From Mangifera indica (lineage: Eukaryota > Streptophyta > Magnoliopsida > Sapindales > Anacardiaceae): a stretch of 64,000 nt of DNA. Shown here one piece after another: positions 35,915 to 49,906 of this stretch. Location: the NCBI RefSeq assembly GCF_011075055.1, contig NC_058151.1, positions 4,668,251 through 4,732,250 on the forward strand, given 5' to 3'. The translations under genes and the position numbers were made by a program. Within the stretch, counting starts at the first letter, position 1; each line of letters begins with the position of its first letter. The notes under the pieces were generated by a model. The model did no database searches. It was not told the origin of the DNA and was given only the letters and a program-made list of their open reading frames with translations.

Positions 35915-38439
35915 ATGATGACCACTCTATCACTTATACTAAATTCCAAATCCGCATGTCTCTTATCAACATAGCTCTTTTATCAATCTTAGGTCTGTTT
36001 CATCCTTTGTCTAATTGATTGGACATTCTTAATCATTTTTTAAGTCAACTCTAGCCGGAAAGACTGTACTAAAGTATTTCTCTTACTTGATTTATCCCAA
36101 TGTAAAGAAAAACAACACTTTCTACCATAAAATGCCTCATAAGGTGTCATCTGAATTGTTGCTTAATAATTGTTATTATAGGAAAACTCTACTAAAGGCA
36201 ACATCTCTACCTAACTTACCTTATGATCCAAGCAATAGGTTTTCAATATGTTCTCTAACACCTAGTTGATCCTCTCAATCTGACTATCTATTTGTTGATG
36301 ATATGTTGTACTAAATGTCATATTAGTGCCCAATGATCTATGTAGACTACTCCAAAAGGCTGAGACAAACCTCGTGTCTCTATCTAATATTATGGTCTCG
36401 AGCACACCAAGCAACCTTGCAGTCTCTCCCACATACAATTTTCCTAACTGATCTGTCAGAGTGGCAACCTTAATAAGTAGGGAATGCATTGATTTGGTCA
36501 ATCTATCAATTATCACCTAACGTGTATTAAAACCACTTTAGTGTACTTAGAGGCTAAAGCAATTTTGATAATCTTTGGTGTTTAACCTTAATTTGTTGGT
36601 AAGACACTTAGCAACACACTCACCCATATCTTTCTTCATGTCAAACCACTAAAAACTCTTCCTTAAATCCTGGTACATCTTTACAACCCTAGGATAGGTA
36701 GTGTAAAAAGAGTTGTGAGCCTCTTCAAGAATCCTCTACCTCAACTCAATTATCAGAGGAACATACATTTTGCCTCTAAACTTAAGAACACCATCTAATA
36801 TTTAAAAATCCACCTCGAAACTATCTTAAATCCTCTAGACTCTCTGTCTACACCTGTCATCCTTTAACTTAGTTTGTATTGATGTCTTCCACCAATATGG
36901 ATTTGATATCTAGTCTGGCTAAAACCCTAATCACAAACTCAATCTACTCTCGATTCAAATTTGCCTAAATCTTTCTTTGAACCATCAACTATGATAGGAA
37001 CAACTTTCTGCTAAAGGTATATGTTACTATATTTGTTTTGTCTGAGTGTACTTGATATCATAGTCGTAATCCTTCACCAATTCGAGTCATCTTCTTTGTT
37101 TCATTTTAAGCTCTTTTTTAGTGAAGAAACATCTCAAGCTATTGTGGTTGGTGTAAATATTGCATTTTATCATATATAAGTAGTTCCTTCAAATCTTTAG
37201 AGCAAGCGCTATTGCTACTAACTCTAGATTATGAATGGAGTATCTAGTCTTAAAATCCTTTAACTGTCTTGAGGCATATGCTATTACCTTACCTCGATGC
37301 ATTAACACTACTCCCAAACCACTATGACATACATTAGTGTACAGATCATAAGTGACCCTATCCTCTAGTAGGGCCAATGCTAGAGCAAAGGCCAATGTCT
37401 TCTTTAACTCTTAGAAACTATTTTCACATGTATCAGACTACTGAAATTGAGTTTCCCCCCTTGTAAGAGCTGTGAGAAACCTTATCAACCTAGCAAACCC
37501 TTCCACAATTCTTCTCTAGTACCCTATTAAACCCGAAAAGTTGTAAACCTCTTTGATAGTCTTTGGTCTCTATTAGTCTAGTACTGCTTTTATCTTGCTC
37601 GAATAAATTGATATACCCTTTATTGAAACCATAAGCTCCAAGAATGTCACTCTACCAAGTCATAACTCACATTTGGAGAACTTTGCATATAGTTGTTTTT
37701 CCCTCAACCTCTGCAAGGTAATCCTCAGGTGCAACTCATGCTCTTCATGACTCCTAGAGTACACCAAAATGTCATCAATGAAGACCATAATAAACTTAAC
37801 TAGGTAGTCATGGAACACTCTATTTATCAAGTCTATGAACACTGCAAGGGCATTAGTCAATCCGAACAACAATCACAACAAACTCAAAGTGGTCATACTT
37901 TATCCAAAATGTTGTCTTAGGTATATCCTATTCAACCACCCTTACCTAGTGGAAGCCTTATCTCATATTTATTTTAAAGAACATAACTACTCTTTTTAGC
38001 TAATCAAACAAATTATCATCTATTCTAGGTAATAAGTAGTTGTTTTTCACTATTACTTTGTTCAGGTCTCGATAATCTATGCATATTCTCATGAACCCAT
38101 CTGTTTTTTTAACATATAGGATAGGCGTTTCCCAAAAAAAGTGACTCGGTCTGATGAATCCATTTTCTATTAACTTTTAAAGCTATTTCTTTAACTCTTG
38201 TAGTTTGACTGGGCCTATTCTGTAGGGTGCCTTTGAAATAAGTGTTATGCCCAACATCAACTCAATGTTGAACTCTATCTCTTGCTCAAGAGCTAATCTT
38301 GATAACTCTTTTGGGTAAACATCTGAAAACTCTCAAACAACTAGCATCTCATTCATACTTGGGCTTGACTTTACCTAACTCACTACATAAGCTAAGAAAC
38401 CTGTGCACCTCTTAAACTCATACTTTTGAGAGAACACTT

Positions 38440-38960
38440 ATACTCAAATTGTGTATTCAGCCTTGTAGAGACATTTCAATTTGTATAATCCATCTTCAAC
38501 CACTCTTTCTAGTAGCGTTCTCCACTTCTTGTCCTTGATGTAACAACAATTTTCATGAAACAAAACGCATAAATTGTCGTCATATGTAAGTTGTGATACA
38601 CTCTAAGAGACTTTTATTAGTTTGAGGAACTACCATGCAATATATTGTTCAATTTCATTGGCATATGTAGAACTAAGTTTAGGAATCCTTTACCATAATG
38701 AGTTATGTTCAAGGTTTGGCCATTCCCAACTATTACTTTCCCTTGCCCATTATATTCACTTTTAAGAATCAAGGTTTGTCCATGTACCATCTAGCTTTTA
38801 TAATGCACTCCAAGGATTGATAGAAATGGTTTGCAGTAGTTGGATAGACTTGGTTTGAGCTCCTTTGACCTTGCTTGCTTAGTATTGGTGGGAAAAAATT
38901 CCTATCATATATGAAATAACATACTTCAGCTAAGTGCCCATATTTAAAGCATAATGGCAG
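38440..38960 (-). pseudogene. Copia gag end and pre-integrase fragment
   Basis: On the minus strand a zinc-knuckle-like CFKYGHLAEVCYF lies near 38955-38915. It is followed by GKVIVGNGQTLNITHYGKG near 38740-38690 and LNNILH near 38650, as in copia polyproteins between gag and integrase (the VGNGQ.L.I.H.G block). Stops are frequent. The fragment directly abuts gypsy RT sequence, so a deletion or a nested insertion joined two unrelated elements. Confidence 0.65.
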
Positions 38961-39963
38961 GGTGGCTATCTCCTATATATGTATATACACAATTGTTAGA
39001 AATTGTTTGATTTGAGTAATAGTTTATTATTAAAATTAAAATATTTTTTATATCACTTATTATATTAATTGAAAATGAGATTATTTTTATCTTAAAAATT
39101 AATAAATAAAAATATAATTATAATAAATTAAGATTATCAATACTTAAGATAAAATTAGTAATTAGATTTTCACCTATATTACCTATCATACCACCATTAG
39201 TAATAAAATTATCATCTACATTACTTGTCATATTATCATTAGTAATAAAATATTACTGTAATTTTTTATTACTGACAAACCAAATAAGATAATAAAAATA
39301 ATAAAAGATATATTATCGAGGGAATCTTTCAAACAGCGCTTATATCTTCTCTTAAAAATAAAATACAGAAACTAAATCATTTCCCTTTTTCCTTCATTTA
39401 ATGTTTTGAATCCAAACTTACCTACTGGATTCACACAAAATTTATTCAAATTTAAACTCGATTTGAATGAGTCTAAAATGAATTTACCCTTACATTAGAT
39501 AAAATACCAAATCTAGAATAACAGAATATATTTCATAATGAATAATAGCAAGTAAAATAATTGTATAAATTAAAACAATATTATTTAATAGTAATTTTAA
39601 ACAAATAAATATTACCAATGAATTTAATATTAATAAAAATTTACATATGCAATGACCAATCAGCCTTTAGTCAATGGTGTTGACCCTTGCTGACCCCCAT
39701 TGATCCATAGATATTTAAAGGTGTTCGACTGTCGCTGAACAATATTTGATGACCCATCACTGATATCTAAGTCTAACCATAGTTTCGACTTTCATTACTA
39801 ATTCGTTTAATTTTGACATTTTTTCAAATTTATTAGTCAAACAATAATTGAAAATATATTAGTTTTTTTTTTTAATTATTTTTTTACTGGAGCAAAAAAT
39901 AATATTATGCAATATAATTCATACACTAGATATAATATAATTTTAAAATAACATAATATAATA
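38961..39963. other. Very AT-rich gene-free sequence
   Basis: No coding or RNA gene seen. A short less AT-rich patch (39660-39790) repeats TTGACC/TGACC words. Confidence 0.45.
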
Positions 39964-40235
39964 GGCCAAATGACTTATTCCCACCTAAAGTTTATTGTAT
40001 TCTTAATTAGTATCCTTCAACTATTAAAAACTTAGACACCTACTCACTATTAAAATTAACAGACCTAATTAAATTTTAAAGATAAAATCGTTATTTAATT
40101 AATAATATATTTAAAATAATAAAATATTATCAATTATTCCTCTAGATTTAAAAAACTAATAACTTTTACTTATAATTAAACTTTGAAATGTTACAATTTC
40201 TCCCTTAAGGTTTTTTTCTTTTTCTCGCTCCCATT
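39964..40235. mobile_element. Truncated foldback MULE-MITE
   Basis: It begins GGCCAAATGACTTATTCC and continues with the family's left arm (CACCTACTCA, then AAAATCGTTATTTAAT). It stops near 40235 without the matching right arm, about 300 bases past the LPAT2 stop codon. The break is a deletion or lies in the LPAT2 3' region. Confidence 0.7.
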
Positions 40236-40529
40236 TTCTAGCACCGAAAACCAGACCAAAAATGTCTTCAATACTGGAATAAAAGGTCCTCAAGGTGCCA
40301 CAAGAAAAAATGCATTTAGAATTTGATTTCTTCAAAAAAAAATAATGGACAGTAATTTTGAGCCCTGCTACAACAACCAGTCTAGATACAGTCTACAAAA
40401 TTACCATAGTAACCAGTAACCAATGAATTGTTTGCATACAAACTCAGCCATTACAGTAATCAAAATCATAGTTAGAGCTGAGTTAGAAACAGAAACTTAC
40501 TGATGAATCAACTGCAGGCAAGCCCTGAT

Positions 40530-43500
40530 TTACTGTTGCTTGTCTTGTCTTGACTCTGCAGCCTCGCTGACCTTCTTGGGCTTGGCTGGGGCAACCTTCG
40601 TAGGTGTAGAACGCTCTGACTGAGAGAAGAGAATCAAGATGTGCATAAGAACAGTGACAACGGCCAAACAGAATGCTGACACTGCAATACCCCTCCACGA
40701 CGATAAAAGTGAAGACCACTGGAGAAATTTCAGCACCCCAAAAATAACCAAACATACCCAAGAGATAGCAACCTGATATTCCAATTTAAGATAAATGATT
40801 AGTTCATTGAAAGATTCCCCCGAACCCTGACTAAAAAATGGTACTAGATCATTAATTTACAGGTTTATGAGTCTAGAGTCTCACCAATAGCGGTTTTACT
40901 GGGCGGGGAATTTCCTGCAGCTCTTGGCCACTGAAAGTGTCTTCTGCATTATGTTTGTCTAAAAGAGAGTCCTTTTAGGCAAAAATCAGAAAGCAATACG
41001 ATCAGAAGGAAACTGAAACATATATTACTAGCACAACCAGATAATACAAGTTGTAGACAGAAACATCAAGCAAAAGCATACAGCTTTAAGTTGTATAAAT
41101 AAGCAGCAACTTTTAGCTTTGTAAATATCACACCACCTATTCCTTCCATCTAAATCACAATTGTTCCAAACATCTACAGCGGCAACACAACAAAGGAAGC
41201 TGCCTCTTTGAACTAGTTCAATAACACTAACCTTGGCCACAAATACATCTTTACACCATTGGGCAACAGCATCATCTGATTCAGGCAATTCCTTCATCAG
41301 ATGTCGCTTGATGTGCACATGGACCTGCAAGAGATAAACAGGGATTCAACTTTGTTAAGGAGAAAACCAGCCATTGTTTTTGTACTTTTAAATCATTCAG
41401 GAGACACAGATTATAGCATTTTTAAAGCATTGCACAAATGAACTTTTGATTGACAATCTCTTATCTTTGATGCACTCTCCTACCTCCTGACAGATGAAAC
41501 AAAAATAAACTCTATAAAGTTCAAAATCGAATCCTATCTTGCACATGTAATGCAATCAAAAAAACAAAAAAAATTGATCACATTTTATTACATTTGACAA
41601 ATTGAATGTCCACCCAAGGGTAAAACTGAGACCTTTGAGTTTAAAACTACAAACTATCGAAAATGCTACTTGAGTTTAAAACTGAGACCCAATCCTACAA
41701 TCTGAGAAAGCATGAGATGGCTCTCTGCCAGGTTGTTCCCCCAGATAGAATGGATATGCAAACCTCATAGGAAAAAATACCACAGACCCAAACACTTCAA
41801 TAACCCCTCACGTTCTTCAAATTTTTGTGTGGAGATGAACACTTTTTGACAATTTTTCTGCTTGCCCCAACCAACATTCACTTCATAAGCAGATATCCAG
41901 AACCAGAAAAAATGTTAACAATTATAAGGGGACTCTAATCCAAAAGATCTCCTTTCAGTTCTTGTCAGAGCCATCATCAGTGAACACAATTTATGCCCCA
42001 AAAACATTATGTGAATTTCCATGCACTGAATAGAAATATAATCGTAGACATGATGTCATATGCCCATATAAGATAAGGAACAGAAATGACAATTTATTTA
42101 AGAATAAAATTTCAAAGGCAAAAATTTTTCATTCTACTGGACTATGTTGTACACAGGCACAACTGGGTCATCAAATTCTTTGCTCAAAGATGACACAAGA
42201 TGTTGAATTGGAGGTAAAATTGTATCTCATGCGAAGCCATGTCAAATAAAATGTAACTCAAAATCATATGTAAACACAAAAAGTTCCCTAATATTGCTTA
42301 AGAAGTCTCAATCACAGATGGCTTACCACAGAAGGTTGTCCCTTGAACATTCTGACCATTGTGGGTGCCGGTGAACTTTTAGGAATAGCTACAGTTACAT
42401 CATATATGGCTGGGACGAATGATCGCATATGGCTGACTGCTGCAACAAATCCCTGGAAGCTACACACACATTAGGCTATATTTTCTTCTCTTTCTTTCTT
42501 TTAAAAAAAAAAAAATAGGGTAACATAGAACTCAGTATTTTAGTGATAAGAAAATATGAAAAAAAAAATGGGAAACCAGTTGTCCACTTTAAAAAATAAA
42601 AAACCAAAAAACACACAAAGAGCATAAACCTAAGCCACAACAGAATTTCAATCTCTAAAACTAAATTAGAAAAGAAAAGTATCCAGAAACTTTTATGAAA
42701 CGAGAGACCATAAAAGGCATAAATTCAACGTTCATCCATAGGAAGTCATCCTTGCCTTCGTTAGCTTCTAATAAAATATTTTTTATTTCTCTCATCAGCC
42801 AAAGCACAGCACTTCCACAAAACCTTGTCTTTTTTCTTCCCCACCAAAAGCATGTAAACGCCAATCAACAAAGACCTAAATGAGACCAGAACAACTGAAA
42901 GATTCCTGCTTCTCCACATTGATGTCACCACAGCTTCAATGCTTTAGAACAAAGAAAGAGATGATAAACGCTTTCAGAATCTTTCTTACATGATACATAC
43001 TAGTTATTAGATGAACAAGTGTTAGTTGACCTCTGCTGCATGATATCAAAAGTGTGAATCCTTCCATGAGTAAATGACCAAACAACTCCTTTCACCGTCA
43101 GCTTAATCCGTGACCATATAAATTAATAATAACTAACTGAATCATTTCTTGGGCTCCAAACCAAGAATTTTTTAAGGAAATTCAATTTCCATGACAACAA
43201 ATCCACCAACAGCACCACACCCTTTCTTTTATTGCAAGACAGCTCATCATGAAGTTCATACAGCTAGCAGCTTTCATACAAGGAAAGGCTCGATGCATAG
43301 ATGTCTAGCAGACCTTGGCCTAGCTGATTGTTAAGTCAAAGAATATATTTTTCATCAATGTAATTAAAATGATAAATAACAAACATTTGATAACAAAATA
43401 AGCCATATTGGTATCGACATACACAAAAATGATGCCTTATAATAAGGCTTTGTCTAGTCCTGCAAAAAGTTTTGACAATATATATAATTTTGAAAACACA

Positions 43501-46500
43501 ATAGATAATAAGGATTTGTATAGTCCTGCAAAAAGTTTTAATAATATATATAATTTTAAAACACTATAATTATCACAACTAAGGTCAAACTATTACATCA
43601 TAGATCTTAAGCCTAAAAATTCACCATGTAACTAATCAGCTTGGATTGCACAGCACCACAACATTACATGGCTAGATGGAGGACTAGGTCCATAATTTTT
43701 TTTGTTCGTCGAAGTTGTTTTCCCACTTTGGGTTTGGGAAAACTTAACACTAGCCAGAAAGGTTTTAAAAATAAATGGAGAACAAGAGAATTTATTAAAG
43801 ATAAAGTAGACCAAATTTGACCTTAGTACGAGGAATCAGAACATTTCTAGGAATGGGCAATCCATTTGACACCGCATATTCCTGAGCAGCGAAAAGCTTT
43901 GCCTGGGTAAAGCGAGTTCCTTCTACGAAAAGAGCCAACCAAAAGGGTAGAGGGAAGTCTTTTAGTCGTAGGAGACCTGACTGCAGAATAGTGCCAGAAG
44001 ATTCAGAGGGCACCAACAGTGGTATTCCATAGGGAACAGGAGACACATAAATCATATATAAACGAAGAGGTGTATGGAAAATAATGTATCTGCAACAAGG
44101 AAATAACCATGTATATGTAAAGTTGGAGCAAATTTACAAAACCATACCTTTATCGTGCCTTCATCCTTGGCCCAGCTTCTTTCCAGGAAGAGGTACTCAG
44201 AAAACCACATTGACCAACCAATGACCTGCTCATATTTTACATCTTTACAAATGCTATGAAAGAAGGAAATTCTTTTCCAAGTGACATTTATATAAATATA
44301 GGATAACAGAGCCACCCAAAAAAAAAAAAAAACCTTGTATGTCAAAATAAAAATTTGAACCAACATTTTAAAAACCAACACTTACTGCCAACAAACAACT
44401 TCAGCTGCTTACAAATTAGAATGAGGTAAATGGTACTCAAAAGCAAGTGATAACAAATCCAAGGACACAACCAAGATTTTGAAAGGAGATTCTTTTTGCC
44501 ATCTTATTCCTAGATTAAAACCATGAATAGTTTAAAAGTGTTTCTCTTTCCATTAAGAAGAATAATGACTCGAAAGTCGAAACCGCAAATCATCATTTGT
44601 CCAGAACCCGATATATAATGACAGATTGTCAAATTCAAAATGCAACCCATGGCAGAGAATTGAACATAAACATCAACTCAATACAGTTTGTTTCAGTAAC
44701 AAACTCAATTAAATTACAATATCAAATAAAAAAGGTGCAGGATTAGAACATACTGGAAGAAATTTTGAAGACTTCTTCATTACAGCCACCGCACTGCCAA
44801 GGCAACCTGACCGCTGTCATAAGCAAACTTAACAATAACTAAGCAGTAGATACCTCGTAATGGAATATGAGATCAGAAACACTACTTAAATAAATACCAT
44901 AAGATTTTACTTTGGACTAAAAATAATCTTCAATGCCAAAATTGTCTCATGAGTAATAGCTTATACATAAATTATGAGCAAAAAGAGATGAATTGCCATA
45001 TATGACAACTCGTTTTTGAGTGTTTGTCTACGTATCCATGCGTATGTAAGATGCATGTAAGCTCCTGATTGCACTGTATATATTACATACCTGAGCCAAA
45101 ACCCATCCAACAAGCCAATCAATGTCACTTCTGTGATTGGAAATGACAAGCGCATGTTCTTTACCTGGAAATTAATAATTCACAACAAGAACTTAAAAAT
45201 ATGCTACTCAATAGAACTTAGAACAGAAAATAGTATCATCTCCATAACACTTATAAAAACAAAATATTACTTGGATATTTTGAACAAGCTTTTGAGCCTT
45301 ACCCATTTTTTTTAGTGTTTCTCGATCTGTGTAAATTTTGACCTGCAGCCAGAACAACAAATAATGAGAAACAGATTCTCCAAAGGATTTATATATGCCT
45401 CAAATGGTACCAAATTCATTCAAGAACTATCAAATTTGTACTTGACCTTGAATATAAAAAATGAAAGACCAAAAGGATGATAGATTTAAAAATTAAACTA
45501 AAAAATACTGAAGTATTCCAATCTTCTTTTCCTTCTTCATTTTCTCCCAAATGACATGATTTAACTGATGTGGTATAATCCAACCATAATATAACAAACT
45601 CACATCAACTGGCATCCCTCATCAGACGTGCCAAGCAATAAGACTGCAATATTTTTTTTTGGAAAAGGCAATGTAATAGACTGATAAAAGACTGCATATA
45701 AGGACAGATGCAAGCAGTCACCACAAGATGGCAGCATGAACAAACAAGAAAACCACAGGTCCTTCAACAATTTTATAACAGATTAACTAAAACCAGGCAT
45801 ATTCAATAATACCTAAATTTACAAACAGAATCATGAGCCAACAAATCACAATGACGAGAAATCAGCTACTATGAATGCCAATGTAACCATGTTATTTACT
45901 ATTAAATAGTTAAAACCAAAACTCTGGGGCATCCTTAGCCATCCTACGGTTCCAGGAGTAACCTGAGATCATGCTATCTCTTTGATTCAAAATCCACTGT
46001 CCTCATTCCTTTCTCGCTATCTAAAACAAAGCAAACAAAATCTTTAAGAAGCTCAGCTGTTGATCCCATGCCTACATTCATAGTTCTTCTAGTTAAGAAG
46101 AACTAAGCTATAATCACACAATGTTTCTCAATAGCACATAATCCCGAAAAGATGCCTAAACTTCCCCATTTTTCTAATTGTATGATTCACATTTAAGATG
46201 ATGAGAATTTTGGTTTAGTACATATTTGTTTATCAAATGTGATCTTAAAAATATTGTTTAATACTACTTTCAGCTGAAAAGTATGTATGTTTGGCAAATC
46301 AACAAACCACTATGTTTTGCATTTTTGCTTCAAGAAAAAAAATATGTCTAAAAGATATTACTATAAAAATAAATATAGTCTAATCTAATAAAGAGAATAG
46401 TATTAGCACTCTTGAATGCTTGTTATTAGGTTCTAAAAGGAAATTTCTAAAAATTACTGTTCAATCTGTAATAAACTATTTACTGTTTAGCATTCAAAGA

Positions 46501-47448
46501 ATAGTACTGTACAGTCACCAACCAAAACGTGGCTTGAATAATCACAGATCATTAAATGCTTTTTCTAGGTTAAGTTCAAACTAAAGAGGTCTGGTATGAA
46601 ATGATGCCAAGCAAAAAACAAGAAATACACGATAACGTGAATATGGGAATAATACACGATTAATTAAAACAAGTAAGATAATCATACAAATTATAAGCTA
46701 AAATAATATGGGAATAAGTTAACACCTTAATCCCTGCCCACCAATCAAAGAGCCATATGAGTTCCAACCACAACAATTCCGCCACCTCTCTATTGATTCT
46801 CCTGTACAAGCTCTTTGATAGAGGCTTAATCGTAATAAAGCAAGCTGCCTGAAACAAAACAATAACTTATCCCTTACAATCCATGAAATTTGCAATTATA
46901 GTCCTAAAACCTATTGAGATAGAAAGGACAATATTCTCATCCTAAACAATGAAAAGAATAAAAAAATAAGAAAAAAAGGCATAATATTGAGCTAAATTGA
47001 AGCTTAATCTCTCCACCAAATGTAAAATAAAATAAAATAAAAGTGGAATTTAGTTACAAGTTCGAATACCAAAACGGTTCCAAACAGTCAGATTTAAATT
47101 CAACCAATTAGCTGTCTAATCATCTGAACTGGGACCCATGGAGCCTCGAAATTATCGTTATTTCCCAACCCCACGTTTTCTCGAGAAACAATCATACAAA
47201 AACAGGAGAGAAACGAAGTGTCTACATGATCTAAAAACCAACCAATCTATCAACAATGAATTCATATCGAGTACAAATAAACAAATAAAAAATAATAATC
47301 TGACACTAGGATGCACAGTAAACCAAATCTACAATCTAAAAATAAAAAATAGAAACAAAAAAAAAACCTGAATAAGATTAACAACAAGGCCTGAAATGAA
47401 GAAGAGAAGGCCTAAGGGGACGATGACAGCTGCCGCTGCAATTGCCAT
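40530..47448 (-). CDS. LPAT2: LPAT2, ER 1-acylglycerol-3-phosphate acyltransferase
   Basis: The enzyme adds a second acyl chain to lysophosphatidic acid, giving phosphatidic acid, the precursor of phospholipids and triacylglycerol at the ER. The eleven exons (minus strand) are 47448-47368, 46848-46726, 45342-45303, 45164-45091, 44813-44754, 44225-44148, 43980-43822, 42452-42327, 41324-41232, 40971-40885 and 40772-40530. They total 1164 nt, 387 residues, close to the 389 recalled for Arabidopsis LPAT2. All introns are GT-AG. Residues 91-98 hold the PlsC HX4D motif (NHRSDIDW, His92 and Asp97) and residues 172-175 the EGTR substrate motif. An N-terminal hydrophobic stretch (residues 2-28) and two C-terminal ones (about 309-326 and 337-356) anchor it. 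The tail is Lys/Glu-rich. The start is the first ATG (context GCCATGG). Intron 7 contains a LINE fragment. Confidence 0.96.
42660..43150 (-). pseudogene. LINE C-terminal (zf-RVT) fragment in LPAT2 intron 7
   Basis: The minus strand reads [11 protein letters not shown] near 43060, then CSKALKLW near 42940 and HQCGEAGIF near 42915. [21 protein letters not shown] segment follows at about 42804-42745. This matches the zf-RVT tail after the reverse transcriptase of plant LINEs (hGRI.T.D.lq.R, HLF..C..a..lW, then a W.eRN segment). The zinc ligands are partly lost and the frame is broken. It lies in the same direction as LPAT2. Confidence 0.65.
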
Positions 47449-47578
47449 GGCCTCGGCTAATTTTTCTTTTTTCGTTTCTTCTTTTGGTTTTGTAGAGGCA
47501 GAGAGTGTTTATGCAACTACTACAGATTGACAAAATATTTCTGATAAATCTGAGAAGGATTGAAATAGAAGATGAAAA

Positions 47579-47587
47579 AATATATAG
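47579..47587 (-). promoter_or_regulatory. Candidate TATA box of LPAT2
   Basis: The minus strand has ACTATATATTTTTT about 130 bases upstream of the LPAT2 ATG. The stretch between is CT- and AG-rich, as in a plant 5' leader. Position and sequence suit a core promoter, but the start of transcription is not known. Confidence 0.4.
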
Positions 47588-47592
47588 TAATA

Positions 47593-47614
47593 AAATAATA
47601 ATAATAATAATAAT
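47593..47614. repeat. (ATA)n microsatellite
   Basis: About seven ATA/AAT triplets lie directly upstream of the candidate TATA box. Confidence 0.8.
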
Positions 47615-48071
47615 TAATGCGAAATGGATGTATTGACAGGGAAGACTGGTTTCCCGTCTGAAGAAAATTGATTGGCCCTTCTGTGTGTCGCTCAATTAAT
47701 TGTCCGTCAGTATAGGTACTGCTAAGGTCGAATTCGGATCTGGATTCGTTTTCAACAATCGGTTCTCGGATTGAATATCTCTCGAAATTACCCGAACCAA
47801 ATTGGACCGAATTAATATTTTTTAATATGCATTTCAAAATTTAAATTTGATAAAAACATAAGTTATAAAAAGCCCTTTTTTATCCTGAACAAATACAAAG
47901 ATTTGATTAATTATTTATAAAAAGGAAAAAAATGAAAATAAGACATTACGGCCACACTTCAGCTTTCTAAATTATTAATTATTATAATAATAGGACATTT
48001 AATAATTTAAGTATAACAAGGGATCAACTATTTTTAATTGACTGATTAAGGTTAGATTATATTAATAAGAA

Positions 48072-48977
48072 GGCCAAAAGACTTATTTCTATATAAGGTT
48101 TAGTGTAAAAACAAACTTACATTCGTATAATTTTAAAAATTCAAATATCTATCAATCATAAAATTTATGTTAAAAGTTATTGTTAACTATAAAGGTAAAT
48201 GTTATTAAATAATAATATTAAAAAAATCAAAATTTTATCTAATTCTCCTTTTATTTTAAAAAATTAATATTTTTTTCTTATCCAAAAGTTTAAAATTTTC
48301 ACTTTTTCGGTTGTTAGGGTTTATTTTTTTGTCACATTTTTCAATAACCAATTGATTTCAACATCGATCGGCCTTCTATGGGTCTTCATCTGTTATTGTT
48401 GACAATACCAGATAAGGCTGACGAAGCTCGAAGAAGAAGAAGAGGCTTCGTCAAATCAGCTTCAAACAAGGAGAATTCATCATGTTTTTTATTGATTTGA
48501 CTTCTTATTTGGACGACTGTTAACAAGAACTCATTCTTTGGCCACGAACATGACAAAGATATGGCCATAAACATGTTCGACACGCGTCAAATCTAAACGA
48601 CTCATGACGATCCATCGCATTCATGGCTAGAAAACAATGGTCATGTCTTTGTCTAGGCTACAGGAGAGAGTGCCGACAGATGGGAGGTTGGCTAGAGAAT
48701 GTTGCCAAAGAAGGAAGAGAAGGAATGAAACTCTAAGGGTGAAAAGATAGTTTTTCAAACTTTTAGGTAGAGGAAAAATATTAATTTTTAAAATTAAGGG
48801 AGATAATGAAATAAAATTTTATTTTTTAAATATTATTATTTAATAACAATTTTACCCTTGTAATTAACAATATCTTTTAACAGAAATTTTATAACAAATA
48901 AATATTTAGATTTTTGAAACATCGTAAATATGAGTTTGTCTTTACACTAAACCCTAGAGAAAATAACTCTTTTGGCC
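48072..48977. mobile_element. Foldback MULE-MITE, copy 3
   Basis: The ends read GGCCAAAAGACTTATTTC on the left and, inward from the right, GGCCAAAAGAGTTATTTT. The nine-base flanks TAATAAGAA (48063-48071) and TAATAGGAA (48978-48986) agree at 8 of 9. Both arms carry the family's AATTTTTA, TTTAAAATT and CAATTTTACC/GGTAAAATTG blocks in inverted order. The 906-bp unit has no gene. It lies about 620 bases upstream of the LPAT2 start codon. Confidence 0.88.
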
Positions 48978-49870
48978 TAATAGGAAATACAGTCTAGGGC
49001 TTTTTAACATGAACTTCATTTATCTACTTAAAATGAAACATTTGTGACACCCAACTTCAAAATTTTCACTTAACAATGCACCCATGATTTTAACCAATGC
49101 GTTTTGAAAAAATTATATTAAAAATTTTATAATTTATATATTTATTAATTTTTTATATTTAAAAAAAATTAAATATATAAGTATAAAATTTAAACTTTTA
49201 AAGTTTAATAATATTTTATTTGTATTAGTTGTAAGTTTTCAAACTCATAGAAGTAATTAATATCAAATTTGAGCTCAACTCAAGAGTTAAACTTGAACTT
49301 GAACTTGTTTTATCTTTAATCAAATTGAGCTTAATTTGAGATGAGCCAAACATAATCTACTTGCGATCAATTCACTTGTAGCCCTAAAGAGAGAAGAAAA
49401 AAATGAAAGAATAAACGGAGAAAAAAAAAAAAAAGGGAAAAAAATTGGCCGGACCAACCATGATAATGTTTTTATTTATTTAAAATTTTGGAAAGTTAAA
49501 AAAATTATTCATACCTCTTATGTTTTCTAAACGGAATTGCAATTTAGGTGTTGTTTTGGAATAGAATAATTTAAGGTGGAAAATGATGATTTATTTTATT
49601 CAGTTGGATACTCCAACAAAATTAAAACTATAATTAATGGGCAAATTTGAATTCTGCACCGACATTTGAAAATAGCCAAAAATGCGTGAATAATGGCGTG
49701 CACGACTGCAATAATGTTGATAATTATATATATACACACAATTTTCATTACCCTATGACCAATAGTATCACTCCACCTCCTAATTTTCGTTGCCCACTCC
49801 CCCTCTCCATTAAATGTATTCTCAACTTTATCGTATGTGGTGGAAAATCCACTATATATATATATATATA

Positions 49871-49906
<36 letters not shown>

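Larger units (their letters stand above)
33931..38430 (-). pseudogene. Ty3/gypsy pol remnant (RT, RNase H, integrase)
   Basis: Reading leftward on the minus strand, the domains are in gypsy order. The RT start is near 38300-38050 (EFNIELMLG, then GFIRPS and [13 protein letters not shown]). The RT active-site stretch FIDDILVYS is at 37872-37660 and the RNase H (YASRQLKDFKTRYSIHNLEL) at 37395-37189. The integrase core is at 36516-36262 (IIDRLTKSMHSL, DRDTRF). The integrase C-terminus is at 35960-34070, with LRYINPYEIVERVGKVAYKF. Frames are broken by stops. A hAT element (34358-35914) splits the C-terminal part between DRVVI and VALFKRM. No gag or protease is clear, and a copia fragment abuts the right side near 38440. 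Confidence 0.88.
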
